Shown: positions 31,849 through 39,958 of the stretch, in pieces | Layout: each line of letters opens with the position of its first letter | Position numbering within the stretch: position 1 is the stretch's first letter | NCBI RefSeq assembly: GCF_014698045.1 | Contig: NZ_JACJSE010000004.1 | Coordinates: 124,001-188,000 of the forward strand | DNA from: Aulosira sp. FACHB-615 | Lineage (GTDB): Bacteria > Cyanobacteriota > Cyanobacteriia > Cyanobacteriales > Nostocaceae | DNA length: 64,000 bases | Reading direction: 5' to 3' | Notes under the pieces: generated by a model | Databases searched by the model: none | What the model was told of the DNA's origin: nothing | The model's input: the letters and a program-made list of their open reading frames with translations, nothing else | Position numbers and translations under genes: made by a program

Positions 31849-33258
31849 TTATTGCCATTGCGAAATTTCCAATTTAATAGCTGATTCTGCACCAACTACA
31901 TCTCGACCGCGTTGCGGTAAGAGAATATCAGCACCTAAACTTAAATCAATATTTGGTTCTAAACTTTCAGAGTTCCAACAATATTTTGCTTTGTATATAT
32001 TATCTTCGGCTGTAACATCCACAATTAAATAATCAGACCATAAAGGTAACTGGTCAATGTGACTATCAAACAACCAGTCTCTTTCTTTTTTTGTAAAGGA
32101 ATGCAACGCTAACCGAATTGCATATCTACAGGTATTATCGGCGTTTACTGCATAGCGCGGAATTAAGAAAGCCGTAAACAAAGGTACAGGCTTATCCCGC
32201 ATTAATTCCACCGTGATGGGACAATAACGGTCAATGGCTTGTTCGTGTATGGGAGTAGGAAGACCACGCAAAGCCACCCGGACTTCCATTTGATAAAAAG
32301 TATTTTTGCTGTCAATTAATTCTACATTACTCAAGGATAGCTTTACCTTGATATCACCAAACAAAAATCTTTGGAGATTTTGATAAGCTTCCTCGGAATT
32401 AACCATCCCATAACGGCCGCCATGAGTCCGATGAATATATGCGCGATGCGCCCCTCTGACATAAGCTTTATCTATTTGTACTAAACCGTCACTCTGCGGC
32501 CCCACAGCCTTTTGTGACAAACCAGCACCATTTTCATAATCACGCGCATTTGTACCAATAATACAAAAAACCCTATCTGGTGAAAAAGCATTATCTAGAC
32601 TTTGAGTATCAAAATTTTGGGGTAAATCTGGCGCTAATTTCACTTTTGGTGTGAAATATTCATACATTCTTTGCGGGCCAAAATCATCAGAATTATTCCA
32701 TCTCAAAGTATCTCTGATGCCTTCAATTAAACCACCCCCGACTTGAAAATAAATTCCCCCATGCGGTGTGCCATAGGTAAACAATTTATCAATATGGTCT
32801 TCCGCTTTTTCATTATGATCTGGATAAATTTTTTGAATTAAACTCCGACAGACCAAACCACCCATTGAATGAGCGATTAAATAAACTTTGTTTGCACCAC
32901 TTTCTTTTTTCACAACATTAATTAAATCTCGTAAACCCTCAGCAATTTCCTCCATTTCTAGCCTGACGGTTTTTTCTTCACCAAAACTCGGTGAAGTCAT
33001 ATCATAAAATCGATAAATCCAAATAGTTTTGATATTACTGCTCAACTGCTTATTATCAAACACCGGACGATAACCGTGGTCAGTTATCAAACGCAACAAA
33101 GGACTTTCAAAAAAGAACTTTTCCGGCGTACCTTTTTCTCCCACCCGAATATGAGTTGAACCACTATTAAATCCGTAAAATGGATCATTCACCGTTTGGT
33201 CAACATCTTGATCTGTTCCTGCATAGCCACGCACATAAATAATTGGTAAATACTGCAT
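31849..33258 (-). CDS. Alpha/beta-hydrolase (lipase-like, PGAP1/DUF676 type)
   Basis: A 469-residue cytoplasmic protein without signal peptide. The N-terminal half is an alpha/beta hydrolase: an oxyanion-hole strand IIYVRGYAG, the nucleophile Ser131 in LIAHSMGGLVCR, and later YGTPHGG (about 167-173). A catalytic His may be in HRTHGGRYGM (about 280). This pattern is typical of lipases and acyl-protein or GPI deacylases. The C-terminal 150 residues are beta-rich with no known domain (VKLSLSNVELIDSKNTFYQMEV, about 305-326). It may release acyl chains for the downstream oxidative enzymes; this is inference from position. Confidence 0.8.
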   Translation of the reverse strand: MQYLPIIYVRGYAGTDQDVDQTVNDPFYGFNSGSTHIRVGEKGTPEKFFFESPLLRLITDHGYRPVFDNKQLSSNIKTIWIYRFYDMTSPSFGEEKTVRLEMEEIAEGLRDLINVVKKESGANKVYLIAHSMGGLVCRSLIQKIYPDHNEKAEDHIDKLFTYGTPHGGIYFQVGGGLIEGIRDTLRWNNSDDFGPQRMYEYFTPKVKLAPDLPQNFDTQSLDNAFSPDRVFCIIGTNARDYENGAGLSQKAVGPQSDGLVQIDKAYVRGAHRAYIHRTHGGRYGMVNSEEAYQNLQRFLFGDIKVKLSLSNVELIDSKNTFYQMEVRVALRGLPTPIHEQAIDRYCPITVELMRDKPVPLFTAFLIPRYAVNADNTCRYAIRLALHSFTKKERDWLFDSHIDQLPLWSDYLIVDVTAEDNIYKAKYCWNSESLEPNIDLSLGADILLPQRGRDVVGAESAIKLEISQWQ

Positions 33259-33283
33259 TTATATTCTCCATTTTTATTATTTT

Positions 33284-33413
33284 TCATACGCAGTGAGACG
33301 CAATATCAAGGGTTTAGACCAGGGTGTAGGGGTGTATTATTCAAAACCCTTATACCCCATACCCTTTCACCCCTAAACCCAATCTCCACATACCATCTTG
33401 GTGCGTAAGTCCT
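33284..33413. repeat. AGGACTTACGC-type MITE with a worn left end
   Basis: The right end GGTGCGTAAGTCCT and the interior stem (AAGGGTTT...AAAACCCTTATACCCC) match the element at 44243. The left terminal repeat is reduced to ATACGCAGTGAGACGC. It lies between the divergent ends of the hydrolase and the RoxA-like gene. Confidence 0.7.
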
Positions 33414-33429
33414 GATTCTAAATATTTAT

Positions 33430-33454
33430 CGTTCCTAAGTACAACTTAGGAACG
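33430..33454. terminator. 11-bp hairpin downstream of the RoxA-like gene
   Basis: CGTTCCTAAGT and ACTTAGGAACG pair perfectly around ACA. It is 34 bases past the stop on the minus strand, but the following sequence (ATAAATATT) is only weakly T-rich. It may be a terminator or a small palindromic repeat. Confidence 0.5.
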
Positions 33455-33487
33455 AATAGTTAAATGATCAGCATTCTGACGAGTTGT

Positions 33488-35488
33488 TTAGAAGGTTTTC
33501 ACAAACTCGATGAGTGCTTTTTTGTCTTCATCAGACAAATCAGAACCAAAAGTATGACCTCTATCTTCAATGAAGTCAGGAGATTTATTCGCTCTCAATA
33601 ATACGCGGGCGAGTTTACCTTTGATGCCACCTCCTGGTCTTAAATCTTGGAATAAGTTACCCAAATTGAGAGAAGTAATCGCCTCTCTCATATTGACGTT
33701 TGCCAACAAGTTGACAGGTGTACCTTTAGGTACAGGTAAACGCAATCTCGGATTGGGATCTCCTGGAGGCAAATCTAATTTAGTTTTGCTGTTAGTTCTG
33801 CTGATAATGTTTTCCCGTTTTTCTGGCCATAGAAGTTTTTCCATCGCATCGTTATAGGCTGTTATCCGACCTTGCACAGAAGGATCTTCGTTATACAAAC
33901 CTAAAGTGTTGTTATGGAGAAATGGTGCAGTTGCCCAAATACTAATTAGTGAAGGTGTGCGGTAATATCCTAAGCCACCTGCTGGTATTTGGAAATTAAT
34001 TGGTTTGGCTTGATCGAAGGGATTATGCAGCGTTACTTGACCAGGAGAAGGTAGTTCTTTATAAGTTTTAGAAGAGAACTGATCCCAAATATGGCCTTTA
34101 GTCGCGTTGGTTCCTAAAGCACGAGAAATGTTAGTACCAAGTAGTGTGACTGGGTAGCGTTGGTCATCCGATAAAAAGTTGTGGTCGAGGAAATTGCTAC
34201 TCAGTACTGATTCTTCGTACCATTTCTTCGCTTGTTCGGGGTCTGCTGCAATTTCAGCAGTTGGCTTTTTACTAGAGTGACAAGATGCACAGGTATCAGC
34301 AAAAACTATCTTGCCACGTTCGAGAACCTTGTCATCTTTGGTTAAGAAAGCGTCACCACCGGGTGCATCTTTGAGGTGCATCGGTTTGATAGTTTTGAGG
34401 AATGCTTCTGCATCAGCCATCCGTGCTTCTGTTTGTCTCCAGCCTTCACAATTCTTTCTGGCGGTTTCAATATCAAAAGGACGTTGGGGGGTTCGACCTA
34501 ACATTGGTTCGTGCAGTTTTAGCCAATAGTCACCACACATCCCAATGTTGACGTACACACGCAAAGAAGCTGTAGCTACACCTGTGGAGTCTGCACCATC
34601 TTTGAGAATGTGATTAACATTTTTGGTGGAACCATCGTTCATCACTTCGGGATATGTGGGGCGATCGCCTAAATTAAAAATGGCGTTAATCGCATTAGGA
34701 TTATTAATATGGTCTGTCGCAATTCTTGAGGTGTCAGATGTGCCGGGACGTTGTGCCAGCAAGACTTGTTTGATGAAACTATCATCTCTGAGTTTGAGCG
34801 AAAATAATGCAGCTTCCTTAATGTACTGATTACCCAAAGCTGGCACAAGGTTTTCCCATTGGGGGTGTTCTTTGTCTTTGGGTGGGTTGAGTGGGTCTAA
34901 AGCAACGTGACAAATAGCACAAGACTGTCCAATCAGATATGGAGGCTCAATAGATACATCCTTGACGTATTTCTCAGCATTCCATTTTGCTGGATCAAAT
35001 TTGGGGTTTGGGAACTTACGTAACCCAATCACACCAGTAGAAAGAGGGTCTTTACACTTATCCAACAACAACCCATATTTATCTGGTTCTGTGGCTTTTT
35101 CACATCCGGGGTCGTTGATTGCACCAAAGCGTTTCAAACGCTCATCATGGTACTTCGAGTCAATTAGCTGGAGTAAGTCAACATTGCCGTGGGTGAGCTT
35201 GGCGATATCCCGATAGTATTCGCCATTACCACCAGTCCATAAGTACCAAGTACAACGGCCTCTTTTTTCAGCGTCAGTGAGATTTTCTTTAGTATATGGC
35301 GGGAGATATCCGATACCATCGCAGTTATCAGCATAACCCGCATCATTATACTTTTGAGAGATGGGAGCAGGTGTTTCACCATACTCATCAGCTAGAGCTG
35401 TTGGGGTGCTGTACCAACCGCAAATGATAATTGCGATCGCCGCTACAACCACCAAACAGCCCTTCCACAGTAGGCGTATTTTGTTCAT
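33488..35488 (-). CDS. Exported diheme c-type protein, RoxA-sized (cytochrome c peroxidase/rubber-oxygenase superfamily)
   Basis: A secreted protein of about 666 residues from the ATG at 35488 (an in-frame GTG at 35509 is less likely). The signal segment (about 8-34) precedes two haem motifs, CAICH (190-194) and CASCH (400-404). A long spacing between haems, the RVYVNIGMCGDYW segment (about 310-322) and APFLHNNTLGLY near 525 place it in the MauG/diheme peroxidase superfamily. Length and haem spacing are close to those I recall for RoxA, which cleaves polyisoprene with O2 (CXXCH near 191 and 390, 678 residues). It could be a peroxidase, an oxygenase of a lipid/isoprenoid, or an electron carrier. 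It is divergent from the OYE-family gene. Confidence 0.8.
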   Translation of the reverse strand: MNKIRLLWKGCLVVVAAIAIIICGWYSTPTALADEYGETPAPISQKYNDAGYADNCDGIGYLPPYTKENLTDAEKRGRCTWYLWTGGNGEYYRDIAKLTHGNVDLLQLIDSKYHDERLKRFGAINDPGCEKATEPDKYGLLLDKCKDPLSTGVIGLRKFPNPKFDPAKWNAEKYVKDVSIEPPYLIGQSCAICHVALDPLNPPKDKEHPQWENLVPALGNQYIKEAALFSLKLRDDSFIKQVLLAQRPGTSDTSRIATDHINNPNAINAIFNLGDRPTYPEVMNDGSTKNVNHILKDGADSTGVATASLRVYVNIGMCGDYWLKLHEPMLGRTPQRPFDIETARKNCEGWRQTEARMADAEAFLKTIKPMHLKDAPGGDAFLTKDDKVLERGKIVFADTCASCHSSKKPTAEIAADPEQAKKWYEESVLSSNFLDHNFLSDDQRYPVTLLGTNISRALGTNATKGHIWDQFSSKTYKELPSPGQVTLHNPFDQAKPINFQIPAGGLGYYRTPSLISIWATAPFLHNNTLGLYNEDPSVQGRITAYNDAMEKLLWPEKRENIISRTNSKTKLDLPPGDPNPRLRLPVPKGTPVNLLANVNMREAITSLNLGNLFQDLRPGGGIKGKLARVLLRANKSPDFIEDRGHTFGSDLSDEDKKALIEFVKTF

Positions 35489-36132
35489 ACAACTCTCTAT
35501 GAGTAACACCTAAACCTAATCAGGTGCATCTTAATAACAAAGCTTCACCATTAATTTGCCGCTTTCCTGATTTATCTTTCAGAGATTTTTGGCTAATGGC
35601 AAATAAAGAATATTGCACCTTAATTTTAGGCACGGTCATATATGAAATTACTACACAAGTTAACCAAACGTCACTAAGAAAACCGTTATTTTGTCAACTG
35701 ATTTACTTAAAAAATTGTAAATTTACCCTGGCATCATCAATATCATTTGTTATCTTGTAAGCGAGATTTTAAACTAGGTTAATTTTGTAACAAATTATGT
35801 TTGGGAGCGAGTATTAATGTTGCGTTAACCTTAGCATCAAAAACAGGATTTCTTAAGATTTGTTTTGTTGAGAATGCTAGTTTAACTCATTCATAAAAAA
35901 ATCTGATTTAATGGCTCAACCATTAACGGGTAAGCCTTTAGTTGAATATTTGGTCAGCAGACTAAGTAACAAAAACTTAATCTTTGACCTGAAATCCGAA
36001 AAACTCAATTTTGAACTTGTAAGTATTTCAAACGAAGCCCCAGAACATCTATCAATGGTAGTTATCTGGGTATTTTTCAGTTACACAGTAATAATTTTAA
36101 TACTTGATTCTATTGCAAACAGGGGGGAGAGT
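35489..36132. other. Divergent promoter region between the RoxA-like and OYE-family genes
   Basis: An AT-rich stretch with no supported gene. An open frame runs from an ATG at 35911 into the OYE-family gene. Its 74 extra residues contain a hydrophobic run but look unlike any OYE N-terminus. I read it as leader sequence, because GGGGGGAGAGT lies directly before the ATG at 36133. Promoters of both divergent genes should be here. Confidence 0.45.
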
Positions 36133-37551
36133 ATGGAGAACGATATTATCTTTAAGCCATTGCAATTTCGGAATCTCACGGTCAAAAACCGGATTTTTCG
36201 CTCCAGTATATCCGGTAGGTGGGATAACTATGATGGTTCAGGTACTCAAGCCAGAATTAACTGGGAAGAAAAATTTGCCCGTGGTGGAGTTGGCGCGATT
36301 ATTACTTCATTTGTACCTGTAACAATTCGCGGTCGGATTATGCCCAACTATGCCACAATTCACTGCGATGATAGGATTCCTTTTTGGCGCAAAGTCGGAG
36401 AAAAAGTCCATGAATACGACTGTAAATTCATTTTGCAACTCAGCCATTCAGGAAGACAGCAAGACATTGGTGGTGTAGAAAACGATGGTTTAAAAGGATT
36501 AAGTTCTACCAGTAATACTGAATCATTTCACGGCTTGCGCTGCCAAGCAATGACCTTAAAAGAAATTAAAGAAACCATCCAAATGTTTGCTGATGGCGCA
36601 AGACGGGCGCGTTTAGCGGGATTGGATGGAGTAGAATTACATAGTGCTAACGGTTATTTATTTAACCAATTTCTTAGTTCAGGAATTAACGATCGCAACG
36701 ACGAATATGGTGGCTCACTCGAAAATCGGGCGCGGTTTTTACTAGATGTAATTCGGGCGATTCGGCAAGAAGTTGGTAATGATTTTCATCTGCAATTTAA
36801 AATTAGTGCCATTGATTACAACGATGCTGTGATTCCTTGTGAAAAACCCGGCAATACTTTAGAAGAATCTGTACAGATTTGTAAATGGGCTGAAAAAGCT
36901 GGTGCTGATGCTGTTCATGTCTCTGTAGGAAGCTTATTCCCTCATCCGCTTAACCCCATTGGTGATTTTAATTTTGATGTCATCACCAAAACTTATGACA
37001 CAATGCTTTCTAGTGGAGAAAATACAACTCGCAACTACATCTTATTCCGTTACAAACTGCTACACCCAATTTTCAAATTCTTATGGAATCGGGTGAAAAG
37101 AAAACTCCCACCGCCAGCCTTTACTGGTGATGATGTCGCCGATGATGTCATGAGAAAATTATTGGCAGAAAACCAAGGTAGAAACTTACTTTCATCCCAA
37201 GCAATTAAACAAGCCGTGAATATTCCGGTTTTGTGTACTGGTGGTTTTCAACAAGGTTCATTTATTCGCAAAGCTATTGAAGATGGCTATTGTGATGGTG
37301 TGACAATTGCTCGACAATTGATTGCCAATAACGATTTAGCAAAACAATTGCAACAAGGTAAAGACTTACCCGATAGACCATGTACTTACTGTAATAAATG
37401 TCTGCTGAATGTCATTGAAAATCCCCTGGGTTGTTATGAACTCAGTCGCTTTGATAATGACCATGACGCAATGATCAAAGAAGTCATGTCAGTCTTTCAT
37501 AGTGATGATTCGGCAAAATATAACGCAGAAGTTCCAGCATTACACATTTAA
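36133..37551 (+). CDS. Old Yellow Enzyme-family FMN oxidoreductase with a Cys cluster
   Basis: A TIM-barrel flavin reductase of the OYE/2,4-dienoyl-CoA reductase family, 472 residues from the ATG at 36133 (GGAGA just upstream). It shows IIFKPLQFRNLTVKNRIFRS at the start, QLSHSGRQ (about 101-108), the HSANGYLFNQFLS active-site segment (about 171-183) and the NDRNDEYGGSLENRARF loop. Near the end, Cys417, Cys420, Cys423 and Cys434 (CTYCNKC...GCYE) resemble the 4Fe-4S ligand set of multidomain dienoyl reductases, but the FAD/NAD domain that normally follows is missing. It may reduce an enone or dienone, for example an oxidised fatty acid. The interior insert of about 70 residues (TMLSSGENTTRNYILFRYK) is unusual. 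Confidence 0.85.
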   Translation: MENDIIFKPLQFRNLTVKNRIFRSSISGRWDNYDGSGTQARINWEEKFARGGVGAIITSFVPVTIRGRIMPNYATIHCDDRIPFWRKVGEKVHEYDCKFILQLSHSGRQQDIGGVENDGLKGLSSTSNTESFHGLRCQAMTLKEIKETIQMFADGARRARLAGLDGVELHSANGYLFNQFLSSGINDRNDEYGGSLENRARFLLDVIRAIRQEVGNDFHLQFKISAIDYNDAVIPCEKPGNTLEESVQICKWAEKAGADAVHVSVGSLFPHPLNPIGDFNFDVITKTYDTMLSSGENTTRNYILFRYKLLHPIFKFLWNRVKRKLPPPAFTGDDVADDVMRKLLAENQGRNLLSSQAIKQAVNIPVLCTGGFQQGSFIRKAIEDGYCDGVTIARQLIANNDLAKQLQQGKDLPDRPCTYCNKCLLNVIENPLGCYELSRFDNDHDAMIKEVMSVFHSDDSAKYNAEVPALHI

Positions 37552-37639
37552 TTTGTCATTTGTCATTCAGATTTAATGAGGTGTGCAATTTATTTTTAAA
37601 GCTCTCCCCTACGGTGGACACACAAGTCGAAAATTTGCT

Positions 37640-37811
37640 GTATGAAACCGCATCCCGCCTTGAACTAAAGTTCCAGGCTCATAGCCAAAGTCCACTTAAG
37701 TGGACTGGAATACATTTTTAGTTGAGTCATCTTCAGATGACTTGCGCTATGAGACTCGGAATTCATTCCGAGGCGGGACAGATGTACTACACGAATATTT
37801 GTGTATACACC
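37640..37811 (-). repeat. Multi-stem structured repeat, copy 2 (inverted)
   Basis: The reverse complement of the element at 10338-10507, with the same outer stem and all four hairpins. The second stem reads AGTCATCTGAAGATGACT on the minus strand where copy 1 has AGTCCTCTGAAGAGGACT, a compensatory C-G to A-T change. It lies between the OYE-family gene and the first diheme cytochrome of the 37.9-41.4 kb group. Confidence 0.9.
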
Positions 37812-37932
37812 ATAGTTCCCTTGTAGGAGAAGGGGTTGGGGATTAGGTTTAAGAAAAAGTTGCATAAAACATCAATTTACTAATGACAAATGACCATTGA
37901 CTCTTGACTATTAACCAGAGAGTAATTTTGTT

Positions 37933-39405
37933 ATGACTCAAACAAGTCCGACGCTAGTTCCCACCGTCGTAAAGGGAACGAAGGCGGTTTTTAAGTGGAT
38001 TGTGGCTGCAATTGTGGGAGTTGTAGCAGTAGTTATATTTTTAATTTGGCCTGTTATATCTAACTCCCCAGTTGATTATGCTGATATCCAAGAACATTTT
38101 AAATATGGTTCCATTGGTAGTGAGGCGGTCAATGGAGTTCCTTACTGGATATGGAAAGTTCTGCCAGAATTATTTCCTGATAAATTACCCGCTAAAGGTT
38201 ATACTTCCTTGGGATTTATTCAAGAAAAAGGAAAAGATTTACCCATTGGGTTTTCGCAACGGCGGGTGTTTATTAACCGTGTTGGCTTGAATTGTGCGGT
38301 GTGCCATACCGGGACAATACGTGATACACCAAATAGCGATCGCAAAATTATCACAGCTATGCCTGCTAATGTCGTCAACTTGCAGGGATATATTAAATTT
38401 TTATCAGATGTGGCGATCGATTCGCGCTTTACTACCAACCGAATGCTGCCAGAAATTGAAAAAATTAGTGGCGGTTTAAATCCCATAGAAAAGCTAGTTT
38501 ATCAGTTTATTGCTATTCCCCAAACCCGCGACGCGCTAATTAATCAAAGAAACCGCCTGAAATTTATTGATGATCAACCAGAGTGGGGGCCGGGTAGAGT
38601 CGATACATTCAATCCTTATAAATCAATTCAATTTCATTTCCCAATGGATAAATTGCGTAAGGATGAATTAATCGGTACATCCGATTTCCCTTCCATTTGG
38701 AATCAAAAACCACGTAAAGGCATGGAATTACACTGGGATGGGAATAACAAATCTGTTGATGAACGTAACAAAAGTGCCGCTTTAGGTGCAGGAGTTACAC
38801 CCACGACAATTGATTTAAATAGAATTAAACGAGTGGCTGATTGGCTATTGACATTACCAGAACCTAAATATCCCTATGAAGTTAATCAAACTTTAGCTGC
38901 TACCGGAAAACAACTGTTTGCCAATAATTGCGCTAGTTGCCATGCCTTTGACGGAAAATATGTAGGTAAAGTTGTACCCATTCAAGAAATTGGTACAGAT
39001 CCCCATCGCTTAAATTCCTTTACCTACGAAACTTTATCTAACCAAAATACTTTGTATGCAGGTTATCCTTGGCGGTTTAAGAATTTCCGCAAAACAAATG
39101 GCTATGCTAACTCACCTCTAGATGGTATTTGGTTACGCGGCCCTTATTTACATAATGGTTCAGTTCCGACTTTGCGAGATTTGCTAGAAAAACCAGAAAA
39201 TCGACCCAAAGAATTTTATCGGGGATACGACGTAATTGATCGGGAAAAAGTTGGGTTTGTATCAACTATTGCCCAAGAGAACGGCAAGCAATATTTTAAA
39301 TTTGATACGACTAAACCTGGAAACAGCAACAGCGGCCATGTATATGGAACTGAACTCTCACCAGCAGACAAAGATGCGTTGGTTGAGTACATGAAGCAAC
39401 TGTAA
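37933..39405 (+). CDS. Membrane-anchored diheme c-type cytochrome, paralogue 1
   Basis: A 490-residue protein with one N-terminal membrane helix (about 21-43) and an exported body. The haem motifs are CAVCH (121-125) and CASCH (333-337). The C-terminal part has WLRGPYLHNGSVPTLRDLL (about 399-417), the marker of the MauG/diheme peroxidase superfamily. It shares large blocks with the protein at 39959 (AEHFKYGSIG-like start, FWGPGR, HWDG, YRGYDV). They are clearly an old duplication. Likely role: an oxidoreductase or oxygenase in the periplasm or lumen, working with the neighbouring enzymes. It starts a run of same-strand genes to 45974. Confidence 0.82.
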   Translation: MTQTSPTLVPTVVKGTKAVFKWIVAAIVGVVAVVIFLIWPVISNSPVDYADIQEHFKYGSIGSEAVNGVPYWIWKVLPELFPDKLPAKGYTSLGFIQEKGKDLPIGFSQRRVFINRVGLNCAVCHTGTIRDTPNSDRKIITAMPANVVNLQGYIKFLSDVAIDSRFTTNRMLPEIEKISGGLNPIEKLVYQFIAIPQTRDALINQRNRLKFIDDQPEWGPGRVDTFNPYKSIQFHFPMDKLRKDELIGTSDFPSIWNQKPRKGMELHWDGNNKSVDERNKSAALGAGVTPTTIDLNRIKRVADWLLTLPEPKYPYEVNQTLAATGKQLFANNCASCHAFDGKYVGKVVPIQEIGTDPHRLNSFTYETLSNQNTLYAGYPWRFKNFRKTNGYANSPLDGIWLRGPYLHNGSVPTLRDLLEKPENRPKEFYRGYDVIDREKVGFVSTIAQENGKQYFKFDTTKPGNSNSGHVYGTELSPADKDALVEYMKQL

Positions 39406-39500
39406 TCTTAGCAAGAATTCAGAAGTCAGAACAGTTAAAGCTTATGCAAAAAATCATGCTGGTGGGAGGAGAGTTTTGACACGTTAATTAGGAGCAAAGA

Positions 39501-39932
39501 ATGAATACTTATGCAAAGTGGTTTAGCCGTGTAACTTGGCTGGGAATTATTGTAAATATGTTGTTTGTAATTCCCTCCTGCTTCTTTCCAGAGTTAATGT
39601 TGTGGTTTTTAAAGATGCACCAACCAGACCCAATTATCTGGGTAAGGGCGGCGGGAATGCTGTTATTTATCATTAGTGCGTTTTACATTCCGGGCGCACT
39701 TGATCCTAATCGCTATCGGGCAACTGCTTGGATATCAATATTCCCATCTAGAGCCTTTGGTTCAACATTTTTTATTTGTGCCGTGTTCTTTTTTGGGCAA
39801 GATAAAGGCTTTTTATCGATTGCCTTTGTAGATTTATTTTTTGGTGTAGTAGAAGCAATTTTCTTAACTCTAGCAACGCGGAGTGAAAATGCTGAAGCGA
39901 TCGCCAAAGAACCAGCCAAACAATTCTCCTAA
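39501..39932 (+). CDS. Small four-helix membrane protein
   Basis: The 143 residues form about four hydrophobic segments (about 10-30, 46-66, 84-100, 104-124), with a short charged C-terminal tail. It resembles small DoxX-like or conserved bacterial membrane proteins, but I cannot name a family. It lies between two paralogous diheme cytochromes: 95 bases after the first and 26 before the second. This position suggests it belongs to the same transcript, perhaps as an anchor or quinone-side partner. Confidence 0.75.
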   Translation: MNTYAKWFSRVTWLGIIVNMLFVIPSCFFPELMLWFLKMHQPDPIIWVRAAGMLLFIISAFYIPGALDPNRYRATAWISIFPSRAFGSTFFICAVFFFGQDKGFLSIAFVDLFFGVVEAIFLTLATRSENAEAIAKEPAKQFS

Positions 39933-39958
39933 TTTCTACCAAGGAGCAATGTCATTTT

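Noticed and set aside
35911..36132. 74-residue extension of the OYE-family protein with a hydrophobic run
   Set aside because: A strong GGAG site precedes the ATG at 36133 and the extension has no OYE-like features. Its first residues (LTGKPLVEYL) loosely recall cyAbrB N-termini, but this is too weak to call.
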